Assembly: GCA_022376515.1 (NCBI GenBank)
Contig: WTXI01000001.1
Span: forward strand, 806,001 to 870,000
Direction: 5' to 3'
Length of the DNA stretch: 64,000 nt
Source of the DNA: Lactifluus volemus
Lineage: Eukaryota; Basidiomycota; Agaricomycetes; Russulales; Russulaceae
In this document: in pieces, positions 44,601 to 55,787 of the stretch
How the letters are laid out: every line of letters starts with the position of its first letter
How positions within the stretch are numbered: the stretch's first letter is position 1
The notes under the pieces: model-generated
The model's database searches: none
Told to the model about the DNA's origin: nothing
Seen by the model: only the letters and a program-made list of their open reading frames with translations
Position numbers and translations under genes: made by a program

Positions 44601-46439
44601 TCTTGGGCACAAAGGAAAATGACGAGTAAGCACTGCTCAGAGTGGTAATACGTCCCCGCTGATCCACAGCAGACCGGATGGTCAAGGCTTTTCTCGGTCG
44701 CTAATCGAACGCCTACTCAGTCATTTAGAGAAAGCCCCTCTGCCACATTTAACAGCTAATGAACATGCACACCTTCTCGTCCTTATACAAGCTATGCTTG
44801 AGGTTTGCACTGAATGCATGACATTGCCCCGCATTGACCAGGGTGTTATTTAGGTTGACGATTCCCGGCGAGCCCTCGATGCCAACGGATTCCGCTATCT
44901 TATCTCGATGCGTTCTTTTTATATCCTCAATGAACGAGCTTCTGCGCCAAACGGCTCAGAGTCTACGGATCCTTTTAGTCGCAGGACGGGCTGGCGCGCG
45001 AGATTACGATTTCGTGATATGATCTGGGCGTTTCACAGTGAAACTCAGGGATTACTCTTGACGGCGTCATTAACAGCGTGTCAAGGCAAAATGACATGGA
45101 GCGACGCTCGTGCATTGGGCGTGTTTCTCTGGCTCAACTCTGTAGAAACAATGGTATGTCAGCTACTACTCTCGTGTTTAAGATTGGGCTCGGCAGCTTT
45201 GTGGACACCCTTGCAGAGATCGCACATGGAAGTCATTGCCCGAACGGAGTATATGGCTGGAGATGTCCGTGACCCGGTTGCCTGTTCTCTATTTTACTTC
45301 GCCCTGGGAAAACGCAAATTAGTTCATGAACTCTGGCGACAGGCTGCATGGCACAAAGAGCAGGCGGTCATGTTAAAATTCATGTCCAATGATTTTACAC
45401 AGTTGCGATGGCGGACTGCGGCGCTCAAGAACGCATATGCTCTTCTCAGCAAGCGACGGTTTGGTGAGCGCTGTCGCACAACGTTCCTGGAGTTGAACTT
45501 ACGAAGAGCATGTCAGAATATGCGGCTGCATTCTTCATACTTGGCGGAAGCTTGAAAGATGCCGTGACTGTCTGCCTTCGTCACCTAGATGATTTTCAGT
45601 TGGCCGTTGCTTTGGCGCGGGTTATCGAAGGACGAGATGATGGTCCGGTCCTGAGCGATATTCTCAATGAGACGATCATCCCCTTAGCCTTTAAGAAAGG
45701 AAACAGGTGGCTTGGGAGCTGGGCTTTCTGGTTATTGCACCGCCGAGATCTTGCAGTGCGAATACTTGTGGTTCGTTTGTCCGCCTCGTTCGCTTCGCCC
45801 GCCGGTTTTCCTGACAGGTGCGACCAGACACCCTTACAAGACGTTGCAAGTGCATTGGATATACCCATCACAGAACTCGGCAACCCACACTACGACGACC
45901 CTAGTCTCGCTCTCCTCTTCTCGCAGTTGAAATCCAAGACGCTCCAAACGGCAAAAGGCACTAGCGAAATCTCGGGTCACGCAGAATTCAATTTTGTGCT
46001 GCAAATAGCCCGCGTCTTTATCCGAATGGGTGAGTGGCGTTCTACCGACATGAGAAGGCGTCGTTCATCTAGTACATACTCTGCAGGGTGCCATGCCCTC
46101 GCCTTAGACCTCGTCAGATCCTGGTCATTCGACAGGCCATCCGTCGTTACCCATGATCCCTTGCAGCCCCCGAGCCCAACAACAACGAGGATGCTTGCGT
46201 TAGAGCCGGCTCTGCGGCGTAGGTCCTCCATCATAATCGATATGGATTTGTCTTCGGCACCACCAACACGCCGACCGTCGCCAACACGTAGAGAAGCGGC
46301 TGAGCACCCCGCACCGCTCATGGAGAGCATCAATGAGGACGGCGATTTGATCGCACGGAAGGCTGGGTTAGGCAGCCTGTTGAAGACCGCGAAGCAGGAC
46401 GGACAAGTACCAGAGTTTGACATTGATTCGTTCATCTGA
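41675..46439 (+). CDS. RAV1: RAVE complex subunit Rav1 (V-ATPase assembly)
   Basis: Rav1 (DMXL in animals) is the scaffold of RAVE, which reassembles the vacuolar V-ATPase V1 and Vo sectors. N-terminal WD-type propeller blocks: AASGPRLAVWALSG, LALATRSTLSVYTLI, TSGRQIQRIPHPRSVTNVVW, RIFIPVLDSPQYLQLHATLD. The diagnostic Rav1p_C region contains EELTIWDSKESEFASGLEYA, VNDLDWSSTPDGQSILAVGF, LCQQRMTYFDEGPGWG, ISDSIWLAYGALLVGSGHQM, then the helical part ALGVFLWLNSVETM, RDPVACSLFYFALGKRKLVH, LRWRTAALKNAYALLSKRR and EYAAAFFILGGSLKDAVTVC. Stop at 46437-46439. Introns are numerous (for example a 72-nt one starting GTATGC near 41789). One G is lost near 42125. The first exon is uncertain; the ATG at 41675 gives a plausible short start. 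Confidence 0.88.
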
Positions 46440-46612
46440 TCCTGCAAGTTTACAAGGGATTCAATGAATGAAGAAGCTGGCATTGTGACAGCTGTGTACG
46501 TCAAACGATGTTATCAATTTGTTGTTCCAGCTAAATCCCGAAGAAAAAGAGCGAGGATGAACGGTGAAGTGAATTGGTGCTAATACAGAAGGAGCGCAAG
46601 TGAATAAAAGAT

Positions 46613-48273
46613 TCATTCCTGGACCTCGATTTCGCGCTTCTTCAAAACCAAATCCTGGCCGATGACCTTCTTCCAGACATCCTGGACGTCCTCCACGACA
46701 GTCTCAAAGTGACTTGTGGCATCGTATGAACGAGTGATGAAGATGTTGTCTACACCATCAGAGATTGGGGTATATTGGGGTGTGACCGAAATGAATCTGG
46801 GGAACAGACGTGAGCCGCAAAAATTAGAAACAACGATTTCGTACTTCTCGAGGATGGGACCAAGGAGCCGGAGACCAGGGACGATCTCTAGCTCTGGTCG
46901 ATCTGTCTCGACAATTGTACTAACTATGGCAACATATACGTCCTTCGCGCAGACATTGTGCGTTGATGAGACCATGGCGATGTAAATATCTGACGTAGAA
47001 GTTTCAATGCGGGCTGGAGCTCCACTAGGAAAAAAAGAAAATACCATGCCGCCTGTTGATCTGATTCTGTGGGAGAATAAGCTGGACACTATCGGCGTCA
47101 TCCGTACCCGGAATAGGGTGCTTGAGAATGCAGATGGCGCGAACGACTTTGCCTTCCTCGACTACACGGATTTTACCACTCTCCTTCTTGTCAACAAAGT
47201 AACTCGGATCGCCAATGACTTGTTTGGCCTTGACAGTTTCGGATCCGCTACGCACACCGACAAATTTGCCGTCGGAATCGGTGACGATCTCGTGAATCGG
47301 TTTGTCAAGCATGTAAGTGCCGCCGTAAATGGCGGAGAGGCGCGCGAAGGCCTGAGGTAGCTCGCCGAGGCCGTAAAGAGGATAGATGTATGGTGATTTT
47401 CCGTAACGCGCCATGGAGGAAGTATAAAGTACGATGCGCTCGTAGGTCTGGCGAGCGGGCTTATCGATGTAGCTGAAATGGCTATCAGCAACTGCATTGT
47501 GACTGAAACAGGCATTGGCGCACTCATCGTCCAGGTAGAGAGCCATAGCGTGACCAATAAAGTCTTGAGTACCTGACTCCAAACCGAATTCTCATAGACG
47601 GTCCTCATCGTTTGAACGTCAAGATTGAGGTCTACATCGTAAATGTTGAGTCGACCGGGTTCAGGCCGAGCAGAAAAGAACAGAATATTAACCCTGATGA
47701 GTAGCAGGATCTTCGTCCTTCCAATTCTGCAGAAACTCGAAAAACTTCTTGGCCCGCCGCTTTTCAAAGAGGCCCATCAACGGGCTTTTCACCGCCTCCA
47801 TTTCGGTGCTAGGGACCTTGGAGATCTTGCCATCGCGGTACACAAAGCTTGCAGCGATTTGCTTAAATTCGAGATAGCGAGTGACATCAGTGTGCACGAG
47901 GATCTTTGTAAGTTCCCCGGATGCGATGATAAACTTGGGGACAAGATCGACAGCATAGTCCCTGTCACGGCCGAGCTCGGATGGGGGAGGTTGATCTCCG
48001 CGGAACTTTCTATAGAGCTGCGAGAAGAGATTTGATCAGAGGCCCTACGTGTTCCTTGGAGTGTTAGCGGCAGACCTGGGTAAGGTTCAAACTTGCACTA
48101 TCGCCGCCGTAGTAGTCATTCCTGTCCATATGGAGGACCTTCTTACCCTCAACGGACAGTAACCCTGATAAGATGCACTCAGTCAAACCGGTGCCGAGAA
48201 CGATAACCTGAGCAAGGTGAGTCGATGGTGAGAGAAAAAATGTGGTAGGTCATACGTCGTATTCTTCATCCAT
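46613..48273 (-). CDS. GDI1: Rab GDP-dissociation inhibitor
   Basis: GDI extracts GDP-bound prenylated Rab GTPases from membranes and recycles them. The first exon is tiny (MDEEYD, 48256-48273). Then come [126 protein letters not shown]-like [10 protein letters not shown], and the C-terminal [20 protein letters not shown], ending EIEVQE before the stop at 46613. These include the sequence-conserved Rab-binding regions of GDI. One base is missing at 47587-47591, where the frame jumps between MRTVYE and [10 protein letters not shown]. With Sec3 this is the second vesicle-traffic gene in the window. Confidence 0.92.
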
Positions 48274-48475
48274 GGCGGTAATGCGTGGTGCTGGTGGTCG
48301 TGGTCGTGGTCAGGTCGATGGGCAATTATCGATTTGCACGTGCCAAGGAGACTCTGATTTCGCAATTTTAAAGCCCTCACAGATTACTCTCAAAACCGCG
48401 TGCATATTTATTTCTACACGTTACAGATTCAGTCATATAGCGCAAACATAATAATCCAACAGGTTCTTTCGGCCC

Positions 48476-50121
48476 TTAGTCTCGAATTCGCTTGCTAGGC
48501 GACTCGTGGGTCGATAAGCGGCGCTTCTGGCCTCCCCCAAGAGCCCAGGATGGTCTCCCGCGTTGCTTCTCCAGTTGCCGCCGTGCGCGCATTCTATACT
48601 TTTCTGCAAGCGCTACGAGTTCTGAGAAGAACGTTTCAGTATCCATATCGACAATATTATTTGAGAGCGCATACCGGCTTCTATGGAACGATATTTCTCT
48701 GCCCACGCCTTGTCAGAACGCTGAGGATGCTGGACAATAATGCACTCGATCAGTAAAAGCCTTCATTTTGTGGTCATCTGGTGTGCGTTACCTCTTCATG
48801 GAAAGGAAACCATCTTTGCTTGGCTGTCATCTCGGCCCATTCGTCCGAGCTGTAGCGCGCCATATACTTGGCGATCACTCTGAAATCTGCTGCAGTGAAG
48901 GCTGCGCCACTTGGACCCATAGCTGCTTCATCTTCATCCGAGTCATATGAACCTGATTCTTCCTCCCATCCGCAGTCTTTCTCAACACTGTCCTCTTCTT
49001 CAGCATCCTCGTCAACCTCTTGGCCATCGTAACCTTGGGACGTTTTGTCTTGGGCAGCTGCCAGGACCCTGTCGGCTAATGGATCCCGACCCCAATAAGA
49101 GGTCCAAGAGGCGACTGAGTGGTGCGGGACCTGTAAGATGTTCAGGACAAGGCGGTGCCTGTATGTTGGGAATCGCACCTTTTCGGCGAGCCTCGTGATG
49201 AGATCATTCTTCGTGAGCGTAGGATCGACTTGCAACGCCCAAGATATATACTTGGCAAAATATTTCTTGTCTTCAGTAGTATAGCGGTTTCCTCTAGGAC
49301 CCTTTACAACCTTCTTAGGTGGCATTGGTTCAGCCCCAGGGGGAGGGGGGATCGGCAAGTCCAAGTGTCGAGATGGGCTGCGGTACCCACGTTTTCTGGG
49401 GGTCGGGGCGCCGTCGGAAGTGCGGGGAACCAGGGTGCCTTGAGACGACCCAGATTCCGCAGGCAGGGGTGGATGGCTCGCATTTTCTAATTGTCCCATC
49501 CTTGGTTGCTTCCCACCGATCTCTGAGGACGTAGACGACGCTTTTGGTGTAAAACCAATCAGTACCGGCTTCTTTGCGATCTTTGACGGTTGCAGCCGGT
49601 CGACCATCTCATCTATTCGAGATTTATGTTCGAGGTAATAATCCTTCCACAGATTGGCAGCGTGGTTGTTGACCTGTTCAGTGCCTTGAGAAAAGAGGTG
49701 AGATATGGGACCAAGGACATACGCCGTGAAGGGTCTCGATTGCTTTTTTATGATCGAAACCTTGACTTAGACCAGCATGAAGCGCCATGACAAGAAGTTG
49801 TTCATCGTTAGGCGATTGGCCCACTGGCGCGATCATTTTGAGAGCATCCGACAACAACTGGGCAGAAGACACGGGAGTGCTAGATGTCTGAGGAGTCTGT
49901 TGCTGCAAACACTGTAAGAGTGCATTGAGACCAGCCTGCTGTAAAGTACTCTGATCCATCGGCTGAATAGCCTGAAGTAACTGCTGCGGCAATGTGTTCA
50001 CGGAAGTCACTTGTGGAGGTAGAGGAGAGTTTTGAAGAGGCTTCTGCTGCTGAACTTGCTGTAATAGAGCTTGTAACAAAGATGACTGCATGTTGGGTGG
50101 AGAAGAGCACAGAAGTGACAT
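48476..50121 (-). CDS. Gln-rich protein with two Myb/SANT-like modules
   Basis: The N-terminal 150 residues are Gln-rich and hydrophobic (QALLQQVQQQKPLQ, LLQCLQQQTPQTSS), like an activation or multimerisation domain. A mixed linker (NAFMPPK-type basic patches, PTPRKRGYRSPSR) leads to module 1: YTTEDKKYFAKYISWALQVD, PTLTKNDLITRLAEK, PHHSVASWTSYWGRDPLAD, a helical Trp pattern like Myb/SANT repeats. An acidic stretch (EDAEEEDSVEKD, YDSDEDEAA) follows, then module 2: FTAADFRVIAKYMARYSSDE, WAEMTAKQRWFPFHE, RSDKAWAEKYRS. Short exons give ELVALAEKYRMRARRQLEK and a basic end (KRRLSTHESPSKRIRD). It is probably a chromatin or transcription factor; specific orthology (for example to Rap1) is not claimed. 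Confidence 0.68.
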
Positions 50122-50194
50122 AGGAGGCAGGAGGTTAGTCAGCCTGAACCGGTCCGGTGATGACCTCTACTCTTGAACCAACTCACAGAAAGAA
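50122..50194. promoter_or_regulatory. 73-bp bidirectional promoter, Myb-like / MMSDH
   Basis: Only 73 bp separate the start codons at 50121 (minus) and 50195 (plus), the shortest head-to-head gap in the window. It contains no recognisable TATA box. Confidence 0.45.
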
Positions 50195-52566
50195 ATGTTT
50201 CCCGCTCGCATCTCCACACGCGCTATATGCGTGCGGTCTTATGCCACGATACCCGTACAACCACCCCTCCATGGCCTTAATTCCACCGCTCGTGAAATAG
50301 CTGAAAAACTCTCCAGGAATTGGAAAGGCACTAGCGCCTCTGGGGAAACACGAAGAATTTCATAGGCGGAGAGTTTGTGCAGAGTAGAGCAACTCAATGG
50401 ATTGACGTCGTGGATCCAGTGCGCTGTAGATTCTACCTGCCATCGTGTTATGGCTGAAGATGACCTTTGCAACAGTCTACACAAACACTGCTCACCCGTG
50501 TCCCGGAAACTACCAACAATGAGTTCGATCTGGCAGTAGCGGCCGCGTCCGAAGCGTTCAAAACGTGGAGCAAGACAACGGCGTTGACACGCCAAAGGTT
50601 CATTCTTGAGTTCGTACCCGCAACCATACCATGTTCCATACTAGCTTCGTACTCACGTCGCACAGATTGCAACGTCTTATTCGAGAGAATTCCGATTCCT
50701 TGGCTGCGAGTATAGTCTTGGAACAAGGAAAAACTCTACAAGGTTCGATTCCTCGTTCCCTCAAACCATTGATCTGTTCACGTAGCATGCATTCAGATGC
50801 ACATGGCGACATCGTTCGTGGGCTTCAAGTGGTAGAACATGCCGCAAGCGCACCGTCACTTTTGTTAGGCGAAAAAATCGAAGGTTCGTTGTTCCTGTGT
50901 TGTTATTTTTGCGGACACATATAACCGTTTGGTCTTAGTTAGCCGAGATATGGATACTGAAGTTCGCAAGGTGCCTTTGGGTGTGACTTCGGCGTACGTT
51001 CTAGTTAGTTCTTCTCGCACCGCTGGCTGAGTTTTTCTTTATTACCTAGTATCGCCCCTTTCAATTTTCCTGCGTACGCTTCCTTGTGCGTTGAAGATCC
51101 TACTTCTGAAAATGATTCTCAATAGAATGATTCCTCTTTGGTCAATCCCTATGGCTACCGTAACAGGGAACACTCTTATCCTGAAGCCCTCGGAGCGTGA
51201 CCCTGGTGCAGCAATGATCATCGCTGAACTTTGTCAAAGGGCGGGCCTTCCCCCCGGTGTCATTAATATCGTACATGGAACGGTTCCAACAGTAAACGCC
51301 ATCTGCGATCACCCTATCATCAAAGCAATCAGCTTTGTCGGAGGCGACCGTGCAGGAAAGCACATCTATGAACGGTATGTCTTCCTTTCAAGTCCGTGCC
51401 TACTCTTGTTGATACACATCCTATAGTGGGACCAAAAATGGTAAACGGGTCCAATCGAACATGGGCGCCAAGAACCATGCCATTCTTATGCCAGATGGTA
51501 TGGCGTGGATACATTCTCCAAGTACATTAACTTATCCGTATGGTTAGCTAACAAGAACCTCGCCCTTAACTCGATCGTCGGCGCTGCGTTTGGAGGTAAG
51601 TTAGTGAGTTCCTGTGATCGGATTACACCCGTCAATGGCCTCTTGAAGCCGCTGGTCAGCGATGCATGGCCATTTCCGTAGCGATTTTAGTTGGCGATGC
51701 TCAGGCGTGGCTACCGGACCTTGTAAATCTTGCGAAAAACTTAAAGGTGGGTGGGGGTTTCGAGAAAGACGTTGACCTGTGAGTTGTCACCTCTGATGTC
51801 TCCACTCCCCTTTCTCATCTCATGTAGCGGACCCGTCATTTCACCGGCCTCGAAAGACCGCATTCTTGGATTAATTGGGTCTGCTGAGGAGGAGGGCGGA
51901 AAGATCCACCTTGATGGACGCCATATAGAAGTCTCCGGATACGAACGCGGCAATTTCATTGGACCGACAATTATTGAGGCTGATACTAGAATGAAATGTT
52001 ACGAGTACGTGGCTGCTCTGTTTTTTGTCGCGCGACTACAAACCATTGCCTCAGTCAAGAGATTTTCGGGCCTGTTCTTATCATCCTCAAGGCCGACACT
52101 CTAGATGAGGGCACCCAGATCATCAACCAGAACCGTTATGGCAATGGCACGGCAATCTTTACTCAGTCGGGTGCAACTGCACGGAAATTTGAACATAACG
52201 TCAACATCGGTCAGATTGGGATCAACGTTCCTATCCCAGTGCCACTTCCGATGTTCTCTTGGAGCGGAAACAAGGTAACTCACTTGCGTTTTCGTATACT
52301 CCCAGGGCTAACCCTTACAGGCGAGCGCCTTGGGGGACCTCGGTTTCTACGGAAAGAGGTATTTGTTTGGATCAATGCGTCGTTTCATTCCGCTAACAGC
52401 AATTCGCAGCGCCATTGAATTCTACACACAGAAGAAGGTGAACTCAACACCTCCCTGGATCGTTTCTCTGATCGACTTACTGTTTTGATAGACAACAACG
52501 AGCCTTTGGAAGGCAGAGGATGCACTTACCAGTCGAGCGTCGGTCCACATGCCTACCCATCACTAA
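50195..52566 (+). CDS. Methylmalonate-semialdehyde dehydrogenase (acylating), mitochondrial
   Basis: ALDH6A1-type enzyme: CoA-dependent oxidation of malonate and methylmalonate semialdehydes in valine, thymine and propionate-related catabolism. The N-terminus [20 protein letters not shown] is a typical mitochondrial presequence. Blocks: [67 protein letters not shown] [81 protein letters not shown], the catalytic Cys in [36 protein letters not shown], and [14 protein letters not shown]. It ends ASVHMPTHH with TAA at 52564-52566. One G is missing at 50342-50345 (SGGNTKN region). Six or more introns. Confidence 0.9.
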
Positions 52567-52664
52567 GACATTTGTGCAGTGATCGTATCGTGATAACATT
52601 GTACCATAGCAACCTAAAGGGGTAACATCGTAGTCTCCACCAAGTTTTCTAATCTACACGAATG

Positions 52665-53296
52665 TCACAGAGAAGCGGAGGGTGCGTTCGCCAACGTGTC
52701 CAAGAAAGCGTTGCTTAGTTGAACACATTGACGATATACATTTTCAAATCCTTCCTACATGAGAGTTTAGTCTTGCATGCCGTGGCACGCGACACCATGC
52801 GAACGTACAACACCTCCATAATAGGGATCAGCAATCGGCGCGCCATCAAGGTATGACCCCCACAGTTTGACTTGCGCGGTAGAATCGTCAGGTCTTACGC
52901 GAAGTAAGTTGTTGAGGTTTGAGTTATCGGAGGCCAGGATATAAGTGAAATCGTAAAAATCTTGTCGCCTCACTTGGCGTGATATGTGTGAAATGGAAAC
53001 ACCAAACTGTGAGAACAGCACCTGTCAATAAAAGTAGCAGCTTGTGGGGACTTGCGCACCTTTTTACATGTGATAACAGTACTGTGGGATCAAGTTACCA
53101 TCAGGGTGAAATGGACGGGGCTAACTCGGTACGCTTACCGTTCGTCGGGCTCTTCGCCTACGTGATACGCAGCCGTGCCAGCACTATCGACAGTGAGATC
53201 GATATTACGCTCCTTTGCGACGTTATTGAGGACAGCTTCTCCCATAGGAGAGCGACAGATGTTGCCAAGACATACGATGAGAACGCTAGGCATCAT
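52665..53296 (-). CDS. Low-molecular-weight protein tyrosine phosphatase
   Basis: A small cytosolic phosphatase. MMPSVLIVCLGNICRSP contains the P-loop C-x5-R (CLGNICR). Downstream blocks are AVLNNVAKERNIDLTVDSAG, TAAYHVGEEPDER, ISHISRQVRRQDFYDFTYIL, and the general-acid loop DPYYGG. The last exon, joined at an AG just before GATTTG, gives FENVYRQCVQLSNAFLDTLA and ends NAPSASL with TGA at 52665-52667. The full protein is about 160 aa, normal for the family (yeast Ltp1, fission-yeast Stp1). The first of two adjacent Met codons (53296) is taken as the start. It is divergent from the SH3BGR-like gene (134 bp gap). Confidence 0.9.
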
Positions 53297-53430
53297 CGCG
53301 GGTATGTTCACGGTATGGATGAGGACTGGATCGTGAGCGCGCGTGAGCAACCGATTAGATATCTTAGCCTGCCGGCGCTTCCACCCCTGGCATGTCTCAC
53401 TAGTTTAGGCTTAGGTTGCTGGTCACCACC

Positions 53431-54492
53431 ATGGTCTCACCACCCATCCAAATCTTTTTGACCACCATAGCGTCGCAGCCTGCTCTGCGGCAGCGTCAAG
53501 GTGTATCCGTATAGGTCGCTTCTGCTCTGCAGTACCGACTCGGCTAATCACCAGTAGTGTAGAATACATCCTGCGCATCCTCCAAGCGAAGAAAATCGCA
53601 TTCAGCTCTTATGACTTGGCCTCTGACGAGGAAGCAAAGAGACTTTGGAGGAGGAAAGCTCCTCTAGGTGAGCGCACCATATCTTGGGCATTCCCCGGAC
53701 TCATCATTAAATCGAATCTTCGTGTACTAGACAAGCAACAGCTACCGGGAATACTGGTGGGAGGGACGTGTCCCGGGGTAGGCAACCCAATTACTGCTAT
53801 AGCACTAAATGCGGACGCTAACCCTTCTCCTCAACTCACAGTCCTTCTCCGATTTGTAAGCCTACTTCATGTCTCTCTGCATCCTCTCACTCAGCGAGAT
53901 TCGATCCCACCAGCGAAGAGGCCGTCGAATACGGAGAACTCGATACCTTTCTCCGACTGAAAGAAACCTGGGATGAGTCTATCAACGAGACGCGCCCTAC
54001 GCTCCCCGAAAAGCCCATCGGCGTACCCGGCGCTTCGTCGCCGTCTCAGATGGCAAAGCCTGCCCACAAGGCGTTGTTCAACGCCAGTCCCGCCTCGTCG
54101 CCGTTGCGCGGCGCCACGGCGAGCCCACCAGCTGTGGACAAAGAATTGCTGCGAAAACACAATGATCAGAGTTTGACGTGAGCGAAGAGCTCTCTGGGTA
54201 CGGCTTGCAGGGTGTCAAGGTGACCGACGATGAGCTCCTGGCCCTTGTGGAGGAGCTGGGGCTTGGTGGAGAAGAAGCAGGTGATCTTGTGAAGGGTTTG
54301 GGTCATCTCAATGACAAGCCCAATAAAGGAGAGGAAACTGCACTGCAGGAGGATGGTGGCTCCCAACAGCAGCAGCAGCCCATGCTTGGGGCCGAGAGGA
54401 AGGCTGAGACCGAGGTGGAAGTGGTTCAGAAGGAAACAAAGAGTGGTGGGGTTGAGATTGCCGAGACGGATGCCGCAGGAGCGAGTACCTGA
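53431..54492 (+). CDS. SH3BGR-like thioredoxin-fold protein with acidic tail
   Basis: Exon 1 encodes MVSPPIQIFLTTIASQPALR, exon 2 EYILRILQAKKIAFSSYDLA and SDEEAKRLWRRKAPL, exon 3 KQQLPGILVGGTCPG, and a later exon EEAVEYGELDTFLRLKETWD. This is the SH3-binding Glu-rich (SH3BGR) family, a glutaredoxin-like fold without the active-site Cys pair. The C-terminal half is a low-complexity extension with Pro/Ser/Ala (KPIGVPGASSPSQMAKP), then VSEELSGYGLQGVKVTDDEL, ALVEELGLGGEEAGDLVKGL and a Gln/Glu-rich end, stop at 54490-54492. One G seems lost at 54166-54169 between HNDQ and EFDV. Cellular role unknown. Confidence 0.78.
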
Positions 54493-54610
54493 GTTTTCTA
54501 CCCCCTGCACTCCTTGTCTCCTCAGGTTTGTTCTATGTGGTACCCCATGGTTTTCATTGAACTGTTCACGTGCGTTTCTACTTCGCGATCGGCGCACATA
54601 TGCGGATGGT

Positions 54611-54630
54611 ATATATATATACATATATAT
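54611..54630. repeat. AT dinucleotide repeat
   Basis: Ten AT-type units with one AC interruption, 120 bp past the SH3BGR-like stop. A simple microsatellite. Confidence 0.85.
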
Positions 54631-54826
54631 TACCTCGTTGACTCGCCGGTGGCATGCGATGTTGGCGGTGGGCGCGTTGAGATGCATGCCTCCTCACTGA
54701 CCTGAACTCAGCAATTCCTAGAAAACAGTCCTGCCTTCAGCCAATTTTCTACCGCCTGGACTCGGACAACTCACCATCCGAAATGTAAGCCGGGTCCGAC
54801 AAGACCGAGGAGCCCACCAATGTCCT

Positions 54827-54849
54827 GGGAAGCATTACAGGTGTTTCCA
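54827..54849. repeat. Left direct repeat flanking the foldback element
   Basis: GGGAAGCATTACAGGTGTTTCCA-type sequence differs at only a few positions from the copy at 54991-55012. Too long for an ordinary target-site duplication; it may be a diverged duplication made at insertion. Confidence 0.55.
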
Positions 54850-54856
54850 AGGAGTG

Positions 54857-54990
54857 GGGCCCTTGAAGTAATGTCGTGTAAATGATAAAATGGTGTTTCC
54901 CTGACCAAGGGTTATGTGACTTATGTCCGACATAACCCTTGGTTGGGGGGATTCTATTTTGTCGTTTACACGGCATTACTTCAAGGGCCC
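54857..54990. mobile_element. Foldback (MITE-like) hairpin element
   Basis: Two imperfect inverted arms of about 60 bp (54857-54918 and 54929-54990) start and end with GGGCCCTTGAAGTAATG and its complement. They pair across CCAAGGGTTATGT / ACATAACCCTTGG, closing in a tight centre TTATGTC-C-GACATAA. The whole element is 134 bp with no coding capacity. It is bracketed by near-identical 22-23 bp direct repeats (54827-54849 and 54991-55012, both containing GGAAGCATTAC). Confidence 0.7.
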
Positions 54991-55012
54991 AGGAAGCATT
55001 ACGGGTATTCCA
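54991..55012. repeat. Right direct repeat flanking the foldback element
   Basis: Second copy of the flanking repeat (AGGAAGCATTACGGG then TATTCCA), directly adjoining the right arm of the hairpin, in the same orientation as the left copy. Confidence 0.55.
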
Positions 55013-55787
55013 GTCGGCGTTTGGATCACGAATCTCCTCGAGTGGTATGACCCCCTTGACGGTCTTTCCCATCCAATCGGCGTCAGGTAAGTTGCAATTA
55101 CATGTTCCTTCAGGTATTTGACGATCCACTCTTCTACAGAGCGCACCGTCAGATCGAACCAACCAGGCAGCCGCGACCATCTTTATCAAGTCTGAGTCGA
55201 ACGTTCCACTACATGCAGGCTCGCCGATGAAACCACTGATCTCGGAGATTAAGAGGACACGGCACACAAAGACTCGTGAACACCGCTCGAGCCGAAGGCA
55301 TGCAAAGCTAGCGGTCGATGGACAATGCTTCCGAGACACCTTTCACGGCGTCCTCGAATACAGCGGCCAATGGACGAGCAGGAAATGATTTCCACGTCGT
55401 TTCCCAGATTACGGCCATCACCAGCAGAGGAGAATGGCATTTATTTACGTTTGCCTTTGCTGATACCGCACAGCTCTCGACGCTGGCCCCGTGGGACATT
55501 ACCAGCCAGCAGGTGCTGTGCCTAATTCCGACTGAAATGAGAGCCGTCAAAGAGCGTCCATGTCTCAGATGACTTACTCGGTGCCGGCGGCGCGCGTGTG
55601 TCAATGACTCAACAGTACTCTCTGTATGGCGATTGAGCTAAAGGGTTTGGTGACTTTGGCACGGAGGCATTGCTATGGGGGTTTGGGACTGGAGGTAACT
55701 TCTGATTACGCGAACTCGTGAAGACCCCTGTTTGGCTGTTTGCAGGGGAGTCGGCTCACAGCCTCACACTCCACCAACTAACACATC

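Larger units (their letters stand above)
54749..55339 (-). pseudogene. Open frame of unknown function spanning a hairpin insertion
   Basis: A 196-codon minus frame reads GEPACSGTFDSDLIKMVAAA, NCNLPDADWMGKTVKGVIPL, EEIRDPNADWNTRNAS and then runs straight through the foldback element (54857-54990). Residues outside the element look protein-like, those inside do not. On the far side of the element another frame could continue the first (DIGGLLGLVG). It may be a real gene interrupted by the insertion, or a chance frame; upstream exons (55249-55604) are unclear. I do not recognise a family. Confidence 0.3.

Noticed and set aside
48476..50121. Calling the Myb-like protein Rap1
   Set aside because: The module resembles Myb/SANT repeats in general, but BRCT and RCT domains expected for Rap1 are not visible.
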